From the NCBI GenBank assembly GCA_030043175.1, contig JASHYD010000106.1, forward strand, positions 1 through 5,609: a stretch of 5,609 nt of DNA, read 5' to 3'. How positions within the stretch are numbered: the stretch's first letter is position 1; every line of letters begins with the position of its first letter. Below are positions 1-4,709 of this stretch, piece after piece. This DNA comes from Xanthobacteraceae bacterium (GTDB lineage Bacteria > Pseudomonadota > Alphaproteobacteria > Rhizobiales > Xanthobacteraceae). The translations under genes and the position numbers were made by a program. The notes beneath the pieces were generated by a model. The model made no database searches. It was not told where the DNA came from and was given only the letters and a program-made list of their open reading frames with translations.

Positions 1-1
1 C

Positions 2-157
2 ACCGATCCCGACCCAAACATTCGCTTCGAATTGAACCGGGACTGGGCAAGGGGAAAGCGTCAGCGAAAACGTGGGCCGGCCTCCGGGCCGGCCACCTCT
101 TGCATGTCAGCTCGGGTCGGCGCCGGACCAAGCGGAGGCCAACCGAAAGCCGGCTGA
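2..157 (+). CDS. Possible C-terminal end of a gene entering from the left edge
   Basis: Frame 2 is open from the window edge to a TGA at 155-157, giving 51 codons without a start. The first 20 residues (TDPDPNIRFELNRDWARGKR) are charged and protein-like. After them the composition turns to Arg, Gly, Pro, Ala and Ser, as expected when a frame runs through GC-rich non-coding DNA or a disordered tail. I do not recognise a family. The frame crosses the perfect hairpin at 75-94, which argues that either the true gene is frameshifted before that point or the hairpin is incidental. It could equally be a chance open frame, since open frames are common at this GC content. Confidence 0.2.
   Translation, partial: TDPDPNIRFELNRDWARGKRQRKRGPASGPATSCMSARVGAGPSGGQPKAG
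75..94. terminator. GC-rich hairpin with a UNCG-type tetraloop, possible terminator or attenuating stem
   Basis: An 8-bp perfect stem (GGCCGGCC at 75-82 and 87-94) encloses the loop TCCG, so an RNA would carry a C(UCCG)G tetraloop of the very stable UNCG class. No T-tract follows on either strand, so it is not a canonical intrinsic terminator. It could be a processing or stability stem at the end of an upstream transcript. Confidence 0.3.
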
Positions 158-236
158 ACCGAGCCGGGTCGAGACCAACCGTTGGTCAAAGAGGCGGGCG
201 GCGGCTGTTAGGGACGGCAAGGCGGAGATCCTCAAG

Positions 237-401
237 GTGAGAGTTACGTGCGATTTCCGCACCGAGGTGGAAGTGACGGCGGATCAAGACGATTTTTTCC
301 GCCGTGCGGCCACCGGCAGGCTCGGAGCCGTTCTTACCCTGAAGGCCTGTACGTCACGAGGTTGCGCCCACCGACAGCCGGGAATTGCGTTGTGTGTTTG
401 A
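237..401 (+). CDS. Small hypothetical ORF, possibly a gene fragment
   Basis: A GTG at 237 is preceded by GGAG at 224-227 with a 9-nt gap and opens a 54-codon frame ending in TGA at 399-401. The same frame extends upstream to a GTG at 72, but that start lacks a Shine-Dalgarno and adds a Pro/Arg-rich stretch, so I prefer 237. The first half (MRVTCDFRTEVEVTADQDDF and the next 15 residues) alternates hydrophobic and charged residues like a small beta-rich domain. The last 15 residues look random and contain two cysteines, as if the frame had drifted out of a former gene. There is no family recognition, signal peptide or membrane segment. The opposite strand is also open over 189-353, so chance is a serious alternative. 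Confidence 0.2.
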   Translation: MRVTCDFRTEVEVTADQDDFFRRAATGRLGAVLTLKACTSRGCAHRQPGIALCV

Positions 402-547
402 CCTCATGACGGATGAAGGTCGGCGCTGGTCGCTTGTGCTGCTCTCAATCCTGTCGAGCCATTGAGAAGCCCTGCGCCGAGAATAATCAACATTTCGATT
501 GGCAAAATGAGACCAGTCCCTGCCGTTGCCGATACGGTCGACGTTCA

Positions 548-562
548 CCAACGTCACGTTGG
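548..562. repeat. 15-bp near-perfect palindrome
   Basis: CCAACGT, one central C, then ACGTTGG gives a perfect 7-1-7 inverted repeat. The ACGT cores recur nearby (ACGTT at 541-545). The size and symmetry would suit a dimeric regulator's operator or a short cruciform. With no gene clearly downstream its role is unknown. Confidence 0.4.
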
Positions 563-570
563 GGCGGAGG

Positions 571-598
571 TCGGCAGCTTGAAAATCGGCAGCTTGAA
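571..598. repeat. 15-bp-period tandem duplication
   Basis: TCGGCAGCTTGAA occurs at 571-583 and again at 586-598, separated by AA, so the period is 15 bp (five codons). The copies are identical over 13 bases. The period preserves reading frame and the minus strand would read LQAADFQAAD, but no gene is established here. It looks like a recent replication-slippage duplication. Confidence 0.6.
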
Positions 599-865
599 GT
601 TTATTTGGGTGAGGTACTTTCTTGATGTCGTCGGCGATCCGGCGCCAAGAACTCTTCGTAGCTGGAAATACTAGTTTTACTGCATCAATACCTGATCGAA
701 AATTAATTGACCAATTTCTCTGCTTTAAAAGCATCACAATCGCGTTGCTCGAAAACCGCATGATTAATATCAGCGCGCTGCCCCAAGAGTCGATGAACCA
801 TAATCAAACAGTAAACGTTAGGTTCCGGCAAAATTAGAGGGTGGCACGCGGATTAAATTCCATAG

Positions 866-1072
866 TCGGGGCACAAGGACTATCACCCTTCTCTCGACTT
901 GTCGAGCGACCCGGCCCACGTCCGCTTCTACCGCGAATTCCGATCGCGATGGCGTGAACCGCGCCCATTTTATACGATCGCGTTCCACGCTTTTTTACAC
1001 TACCATATGTGGTGGCAGAGAGATCAGCGTCAGATCAAAGATATGCTTAACCAGCTCCGGCTAACCTCCTGA
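866..1072 (+). pseudogene. Start-less C-terminal remnant of an unidentified protein
   Basis: The frame is open for 68 codons from 866 to TGA at 1070-1072, with stops just upstream at 854-856 and 863-865. It contains no usable start near its beginning; the first ATG is at 1007. The translation is strikingly protein-like. It opens GHKDYHPSLDLSSDPAHV, continues with an Arg/Phe/Trp-rich segment (FYREFRSRWREPRPFYT), then an aromatic segment with HYHMWWQRD, and ends in an amphipathic helix-like tail (QRQIKDMLNQLRLTS). A shift of one base near 864 would join it to the frame open from 822 (VPAKLEGGTRIKFHS), suggesting a frameshifted older gene. I cannot name the family. Transferases and other enzymes can end this way, but that is only an impression. 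Codon positions look GC-rich, unlike the AT-rich DNA just upstream. Confidence 0.45.
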
Positions 1073-1133
1073 ACTTTGCCGAGCAGTGGGCCTCACACAA
1101 TCGGGAATGTGCTGCTTTCTTAGCCACATAAAC

Positions 1134-1442
1134 TCAGAAGGGATTAAACTGACGGCGTTGCGCTTTTCGTTGGATCAGCGTGATCTCCTTTTTTGGCCAT
1201 GCTTCAGCTCCTTCGTTACTCACGCGGCCCCGCCAGCTGTCACACATCCAACCATGTTTGCGCATGACCGTTTGGACGAACTCGTCCGTTTGGCCATGCC
1301 GAAATCGACAAAAGTACCGGGCGATTGCATCATCTGTCATGCCAAGGTCCCGAAGAATCTCGTGAGAGATTCGCTGAAGCATCGACGACTCGCGAGATCG
1401 TTCGATACCCCCTTCAAAACGGTTGGTGTTGCCTCTAGTCAT
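1134..1442 (-). CDS. Small hypothetical protein, 102 aa
   Basis: This minus-strand frame starts at ATG 1442 with an AAGGA Shine-Dalgarno 8 nt upstream, and ends in TGA at 1136-1134. The protein is basic and hydrophilic with no signal peptide or membrane helix. Residues 21-40 (MLQRISHEILRDLGMTDDAI) form a likely helix-turn-helix-like pair, with an LRDLGMT block. That block loosely recalls the short LRDIGL motif of small alphaproteobacterial DUF1127 proteins; this is a motif-level resemblance only, and the rest does not match. The middle carries a CRFRHGQTDEF segment, and the C-terminus is Lys/Arg-rich (KKEITLIQRKAQRRQ), which would suit nucleic-acid contact. An internal ATG at 1382 is an alternative start giving 82 aa. 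A longer plus-strand frame (1086-1568) opposes it but lacks an RBS and has poor composition. Confidence 0.4.
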   Translation of the reverse strand: MTRGNTNRFEGGIERSRESSMLQRISHEILRDLGMTDDAIARYFCRFRHGQTDEFVQTVMRKHGWMCDSWRGRVSNEGAEAWPKKEITLIQRKAQRRQFNPF

Positions 1443-1897
1443 CGCTGTTATCCTTGGAGATTGTCAACATACTGTCGAAACAGTGGTTGGATCGCTGGCC
1501 CGCGACATCTTCCAGATCAAGAGCATCTCGTCGGACATGGTGTTGGTCAGAATAATGTCTGCTCATGAGAGGCGCCGGCACAATTTGGCTCTGCCAGGCT
1601 TCTTGAAGCTCCATACTTGTTGCACGTGTCCAGCACTGGTACGAGTGCGGCGCCAGGGAAGACCCGCAGTAACGTCGATAAGAGTGTGCGGCGCCTCGTC
1701 TCCGAATTCGCACGCTGTGAATTTCTTCGAACGCAACAACGAATTGTTCGAGCGCGACAACTCCTATCGGAGCTTTACCCATAATGCCGCAAACGACCTG
1801 CTTCGTGTCAATCCTCTAACCTTACGAGCTCCAGGCGCGATCGTTGCGTTTTTGAGTCGATCGTAGGACACGGGTTCTTTTGTGGAGAGGAATCAGA
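1443..1897. other. Stretch without a supportable gene; possible decayed ORFs
   Basis: Open frames exist on both strands but none is recognisable. On the plus strand a frame from 1423 to TAG 1864-1866 resumes in the same frame to TGA 1975-1977 (ending with a protein-like AAAWTKEARSATSK), as if one nonsense mutation divided it. On the minus strand the three frames each contain short protein-like pieces around 1563-1782 but no coherent gene. A minus-strand TTGACA (1811-1806) is followed after 19 nt by CATTAT (1786-1781), a weak promoter candidate pointing toward the 102-aa ORF. A 5-bp hairpin ACTGT-CGAA-ACAGT lies at 1471-1484. Confidence 0.4.
1451..1455 (-). promoter_or_regulatory. Shine-Dalgarno for the 102-aa hypothetical gene
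   Basis: On the minus strand AAGGA lies 8 nt before ATG 1442, which favours this start over the internal ATG at 1382. A TTGACA hexamer at 1467-1462 (minus) is too close to the start codon to act as a -35 for it. Confidence 0.4.
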
Positions 1898-2110
1898 ATG
1901 TTGCGGGTGTTCATAGGGATGTGCGATCCATCGCCGCAGCGTGGACCAAGGAGGCGAGATCCGCCACATCAAAGTGAAAAATGTGATTGCGATACGGCTT
2001 TCTTGCAGCGACGCAACTCAGAGCCGGTCCAAAGCGCAGAAGAGAAAATAAATAGTTGGCGTGTTTTTGTTATTATATTGGATATAAAGTTAGGCATTCC
2101 AGAACGATAA
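1898..2110 (+). CDS. Small hypothetical protein, 70 aa
   Basis: ATG 1898 is preceded by a strong Shine-Dalgarno (GGAGAGG at 1884-1890, 7-nt gap), and the frame ends in TAA at 2108-2110. This is only 14 nt before the GTG of the histidine phosphatase gene, so the two could be co-transcribed. The N-terminus MLRVFIGMCDPSPQRGPRRR is Arg/Pro-rich and is followed by a CDCD pair. The last 20 residues, encoded by AT-rich DNA, become hydrophobic (WRVFVIILDIKLGI). No family is recognised. The abrupt change in composition and the overlap with an AT-rich promoter-like stretch suggest that the RBS may belong to a decayed gene. A second frame across the same site reads protein-like residues up to 1977. Confidence 0.27.
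   Translation: MLRVFIGMCDPSPQRGPRRRDPPHQSEKCDCDTAFLQRRNSEPVQSAEEKINSWRVFVIILDIKLGIPER
2041..2100 (+). promoter_or_regulatory. AT-rich leader, probable promoter zone of the histidine phosphatase gene
   Basis: Only 17 of 60 bases are G or C, against about 58% or more in the gene that follows. Candidate elements are TTGGCG at 2056-2061 and GATATA at 2081-2086 (19-nt spacer) or TATAAA at 2083-2088. Neither pairing has ideal spacing, so only the location is suggested. No sigma-54 GG-N10-GC arrangement fits. Confidence 0.3.
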
Positions 2111-2112
2111 AC

Positions 2113-2116
2113 GAGG
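2113..2116 (+). promoter_or_regulatory. Shine-Dalgarno that fixes the phosphatase start
   Basis: GAGG lies 8 nt before GTG 2125. This supports the GTG start, which puts the catalytic RHG at residues 8-10 as is usual in the family, over the in-frame TTG at 2056, which would add 23 residues with no counterpart in the family. Confidence 0.5.
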
Positions 2117-2124
2117 CTAAAGCG

Positions 2125-2757
2125 GTGACCAAAATTCTCCTGATCCGGCATGGTGATGTAGAGGGCATCAAGCCGGAGCGATTTCGGGGCCGTGCAGACC
2201 TCGCCTTGACCGACCGAGGGAGGGCGGAGGCGCAGGCCGTTGCCAAGCGCGTTGCGGCTGGGTGGCGGCCCGCGAGAATCTATGTGAGTCCGATGAGACG
2301 ATGCGCTGAAACCGGAGGCGCCATTGTCAAGGCGTGTGGTGTCGAGGCCGTGACGATGGAGGATCTCAACGACATAGACTATGGCGCCTGGCAATGGAGA
2401 AGCTACAAAGATGTCGCGGAGGCCGAGCCGCAACTTTTTGCTGCCTGGTTTGCAACGCCACATCTTGTACGGTTTCCGAATGGTGAGTCGCTCCAGGATC
2501 TCCTGGCTCGCACCGCGGACGCGTTACGTCTTGTTCTCAGGGATCATCGCCATGAGACCATCGTGCTAGTTAGTCATGACAGTGTGAACCGCGCCCTGCT
2601 GCTTCAGTTGCTCGATCAGCCGCTAACGTCCTACCGGCGGCTTGCGCAAGACCCATGCTGCATCAACGAGATTGACGTTGTTGACGGCGATATTCAAATC
2701 GGACGGATTAACGAAACATCTCATCTCGATGGTGTCGCATGTGCGGCCCGCGAGTAG
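2125..2757 (+). CDS. Histidine phosphatase family protein (phosphoglycerate mutase/CobC-like), 210 aa
   Basis: A cytosolic phosphatase or mutase of the histidine phosphatase superfamily, branch 1, which works through a phosphohistidine intermediate. The protein begins MTKILLIRHGD, with Arg8-His9-Gly10 supplying the nucleophilic His9. It continues with the LTDRGRAEAQ block (28-37), the SPMRRCAET block (55-63; the usual SP-x2-R-x2-ET), a PNGES motif (118-122) like the PGGES of CobC-type enzymes, and the second catalytic histidine in VSHDSVNRALL (149-159). The usual L-x-E general-acid motif reads LND (81-83), so Asp83 stands where Glu is common. The length is normal, and no signal peptide or membrane segment is seen. 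Alpha-ribazole phosphatase, phosphoglycerate mutase or an unspecific sugar/nucleotide phosphatase are all possible; no cobalamin or glycolysis genes lie alongside, so the substrate is open. The flanking DNA looks degenerate, but this frame is intact. Confidence 0.93.
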   Translation: MTKILLIRHGDVEGIKPERFRGRADLALTDRGRAEAQAVAKRVAAGWRPARIYVSPMRRCAETGGAIVKACGVEAVTMEDLNDIDYGAWQWRSYKDVAEAEPQLFAAWFATPHLVRFPNGESLQDLLARTADALRLVLRDHRHETIVLVSHDSVNRALLLQLLDQPLTSYRRLAQDPCCINEIDVVDGDIQIGRINETSHLDGVACAARE

Positions 2758-3243
2758 CCGGTCAACGAAAGCGGTCTTCGACCGGAGTCAGAAGGCGCCC
2801 ACACCGCTTTGCGGCCCACGAGAGGGTTGAACGTCGGTAACGCTAACCGTTCGGGAAGGCCGTCCTGGCGATACGATCGCGGTGGGGGTGTTTGTTTAAC
2901 AGCTGCGCGGGCGAATCCAAAATGTGCTGCCGAGCAGCCTTCGGGCATTGACCTCAACAATCGCAGGAGGGGCCTTGAAGGCTTCGACAACGGAGGGTGA
3001 AGAACGGCTCAAGCAATCATTGCAGTCTGCTAGTCAGACTGCAATGCAGTCCTTACCAAGCTGGAAGCGACCAACAGCACGACTGCAAAGGCTGAAAGTA
3101 ACCAAATCCTTACGATGGCTGATAATGAATTTGTCGCGCCACAGCGGCCTGCGGATTAGGTCCTTCTTCCCCCTCAGCGGCACGTTTGTCGAATGCGCAC
3201 GCGGCGATGCAGCGGTTAGGGAAGCTCGTGCACCACGGCTATG
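2758..3243. other. Gap between convergent genes, no intact gene
   Basis: This 486-nt stretch lies between the tail of the phosphatase (plus) and the tail of the MmgE/PrpD gene (minus). It opens with a small stem, CCGGTC at 2758-2763 against GACCGG at 2780-2785 (an alternative inner CGGTC-TTC-GACCG at 2772-2784). That could help end phosphatase transcripts but has no T-run. One plus frame is open from 2809 to TGA 2998-3000, is cut again by TAG 3031-3033, and then reads protein-like residues (AVLTKLEATNSTTAKAES and beyond) to TAG 3157-3159, which may be a gene remnant. A competing plus frame (2924-3247) and a minus frame (2721-2990) have no RBS or recognisable content. The main structural feature is the inverted repeat at 3018-3046. 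Confidence 0.5.
3018..3046. repeat. Perfect 12-bp inverted repeat with 5-nt loop
   Basis: CATTGCAGTCTG (3018-3029) is matched exactly by its reverse complement CAGACTGCAATG (3035-3046) around the loop CTAGT. Two further copies of the core follow: GCAGTC at 3046-3051 and GACTGCAA at 3081-3088. The stem is only half GC and no T-tract adjoins, so a simple intrinsic terminator is unlikely in either direction. Its place between convergent genes would suit a bidirectional stop, a regulator or recombinase site, or one arm of a small mobile repeat. Confidence 0.7.
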
Positions 3244-4644
3244 CTAACCGCGGGCAAAAAGGGTGACCGGCGCAGCCGAGGTGTCGGCTGTTTGCGGTGC
3301 TGCCCGCAGCATATCGATTAGCGTTCGCAGCGATCCTTGGTGCTCTAGCCCGACCACGGCGGCGCTTATGTCTTCGATCCGTGATTGCGAGAGCCGGTCC
3401 GCCGCATAGGTCTGGAATTTTGCTTTGATCTGCGTACGGGACAGCCTGTTCTCGGGCGCACCCAACGGCTCCTCGCATCGCGCAGAATAGGAGTGCCCAT
3501 CCAGGGTTTCAACCTCGACCACCGCTGCAACACCGCTCAGATCCGACGCTGCTCGGACCTCGACGCGCTCAGCAAAGCGGCGCAGCTTCGGATCATCGTA
3601 ACGGGCTTGATTGAACTGGGTGAGCGTGAGCTCGCGATCGTGCAGGATCGCGGCCGCAACGTAATGGGCGGATAGCATCGCCTCGAACTTCGCTTTGTAT
3701 CGCGCGAAATTGCCGTGCAGGTCGAAAACTGCCTGGCTCAGCGCAATACGCAACGTCTTTACTTGGGCGGGATCGACCTTGTGCTTCTCTACGATGTCGA
3801 ACATCGCCGTAATAATGCCCTGGATCGAGGACGCGCCGGGCCATAGTCGCAATGCGATCTGCTCGAGTTCCCAGCGGCTGCCAAGATCCGCCACGGCGCG
3901 GTCGGGATGGCTGACGCTCACGTAGCTGTGGTAAAGGCCGCCATCGGGCGCGGTCAGGAATTCGCGCGTTGCAATGAATTCTTGCTTAGCGAGCAGCGCC
4001 GCCATCAGGCCCGACAAGGCCCCCCGGCATTGATGGAATTTCACTGTCGGCGTACCCCAGGCCGCGAATGTACCGGCTGCTTGGCTGCCGGCGAGGCCGA
4101 ACGCCCGCGCCATCGAATCGGGGTCGAAGCCGAGGAGGCGTCCGACGGCCGCTGCCGCGCCGAACGGCCCAAGAATACCTGGGCTGTGCCAGCCGCGGGC
4201 GCGAAACGCAGGAAAATCGAGTCCGAGCCCGATCCGCGTCGTCACCTCGAAGCCAGCCGCGAGTGCGACCAGGAGGTCGCTGCCCGTTAGGGCATCGCGT
4301 TCGGCGATCGCCAATGCGGGCGGAACGACTTCGGGCGTGATGTGGGTCATCGTCGGCCGGTGGGCGTCGCACATGGTGACAGCGGTTATGAGATAGCCGT
4401 TGAGCAGGGTGGCGCCGGCGAGCGACAGGCGATCGCCGCCGATCACGGTGCTCTCGTGCGAGCGCGCGAGCGCGGAGGACAGCGCCACCACCTGATGCGT
4501 CTCCTCGCCGGCGTGGCCGGCTATCGCACAGACGAGCGCGTCCAGCAGCAGATCCTTGCAATACTCCCTGACGCGCTCCGGAATAGCCTCGTAGGTCAGT
4601 GAGGACGCAAACGCCGCCAATGCGGCAGTCGCTTCTTCAGGCAT
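3244..4644 (-). CDS. MmgE/PrpD family protein, 466 aa
   Basis: A cytosolic enzyme of the family that includes 2-methylcitrate dehydratase (PrpD), cis-aconitate decarboxylase and iminodisuccinate epimerase, which act on small di- and tricarboxylates. The N-terminal helical domain carries the family signatures: LLDALVCAIAGHAGEETH (33-50), LNGYLITAV (81-89), then a THITPEVVPPALAIAE block (100-115), GFEVTTRIG (131-139), RGWHSPGILGPFGAAAAVGR (150-169) and GLAGSQAAGTFAAWGTPTVK (183-202). The smaller C-terminal domain follows from about 270 to 440. By motif alignment His101, His153 and Lys202 correspond to active-site His103, His159 and Lys207 of cis-aconitate decarboxylase. The usual acidic DFDD segment is replaced by TMCDAHRP (90-97). 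ATG 4644 has GGAGG 6 nt upstream and an in-frame TGA immediately before it, so it is the most upstream possible start. Length is typical. It is the second gene after a Bug-type binding protein, probably co-transcribed. The exact reaction cannot be assigned. Confidence 0.95.
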   Translation of the reverse strand: MPEEATAALAAFASSLTYEAIPERVREYCKDLLLDALVCAIAGHAGEETHQVVALSSALARSHESTVIGGDRLSLAGATLLNGYLITAVTMCDAHRPTMTHITPEVVPPALAIAERDALTGSDLLVALAAGFEVTTRIGLGLDFPAFRARGWHSPGILGPFGAAAAVGRLLGFDPDSMARAFGLAGSQAAGTFAAWGTPTVKFHQCRGALSGLMAALLAKQEFIATREFLTAPDGGLYHSYVSVSHPDRAVADLGSRWELEQIALRLWPGASSIQGIITAMFDIVEKHKVDPAQVKTLRIALSQAVFDLHGNFARYKAKFEAMLSAHYVAAAILHDRELTLTQFNQARYDDPKLRRFAERVEVRAASDLSGVAAVVEVETLDGHSYSARCEEPLGAPENRLSRTQIKAKFQTYAADRLSQSRIEDISAAVVGLEHQGSLRTLIDMLRAAPQTADTSAAPVTLFARG

Positions 4645-4677
4645 TCAGGGCCTCCAGGTTCGACACGAGGTGCTCAT
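4645..4677 (-). other. Ten-codon mini-ORF abutting the MmgE/PrpD start
   Basis: ATG 4677 opens a ten-codon frame (MSTSCRTWRP) that ends in TGA at 4647-4645, directly before and in frame with ATG 4644. It overlaps the MmgE/PrpD Shine-Dalgarno. A ribosome translating it would terminate exactly on the next start and could reinitiate. It may be chance, since its own RBS (GAGAAG-like) is weak. Confidence 0.2.
4651..4655 (-). promoter_or_regulatory. Strong Shine-Dalgarno of the MmgE/PrpD gene
   Basis: GGAGG on the minus strand sits 6 nt before ATG 4644, near-ideal spacing. With the in-frame TGA directly upstream this settles the start codon. The 65-nt gap to the preceding stop shows no obvious promoter or terminator, which favours a shared transcript with the binding-protein gene. 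Confidence 0.75.
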
Positions 4678-4709
4678 TGTCTTCTCGCGCGATCGAGGAC
4701 GGCACTCAG

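Larger units (their letters stand above)
402..865. other. Stretch without a supportable gene; AT-rich patch at 661-780
   Basis: Several overlapping frames of 70 to 135 codons exist on both strands (for example plus 462-674, plus 622-837 and minus 354-761). None has a convincing ribosome binding site, recognisable motif or consistent composition, and they contradict each other. The region contains the palindrome at 548-562 and the tandem duplication at 571-598. From about 661 the base composition drops sharply (20 G/C of 60 at 661-720). I read this as decayed or intergenic DNA. Confidence 0.5.

Noticed and set aside
685..720. Resemblance to the 3' half of a rhizobial nod box (ATCGAAAATTAATTGACCAAT)
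   Set aside because: The spacing is off by about three bases, the upstream half of the motif is missing, and no nodulation gene follows.
354..761. Minus-strand 135-codon ORF with an LQAADFQAAD stretch resembling pentapeptide repeats
   Set aside because: The apparent repeat comes from the 15-bp DNA duplication at 571-598, only two units exist, and no start signal or domain supports a gene.
1029..1055. GTCAG...GCT...CC pattern recalling a TtsI (tts) box
   Set aside because: The GCT element is displaced and several consensus positions fail. The sequence lies inside the protein-like remnant 866-1072, and no secretion gene follows.
1391..1440. TTCGAT-containing stretch checked for a tRNA T-arm or phage attachment site
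   Set aside because: No acceptor or anticodon stem pairs with it and no integrase is present.
2056..2124. N-terminal extension of the histidine phosphatase from TTG 2056
   Set aside because: The extension is encoded by the AT-rich promoter-like stretch and lies upstream of the GAGG RBS. It would also place the RHG motif at residue 31 instead of the usual position near the N-terminus.
1969..2463. Minus-strand 164-codon ORF over the histidine phosphatase gene
   Set aside because: It is antisense to a gene with all catalytic motifs in place; no RBS or recognisable content.
3986..4561. Minus-strand 191-codon frame inside the MmgE/PrpD gene
   Set aside because: It is an alternative frame of the real gene, extremely Arg-rich and without family features.
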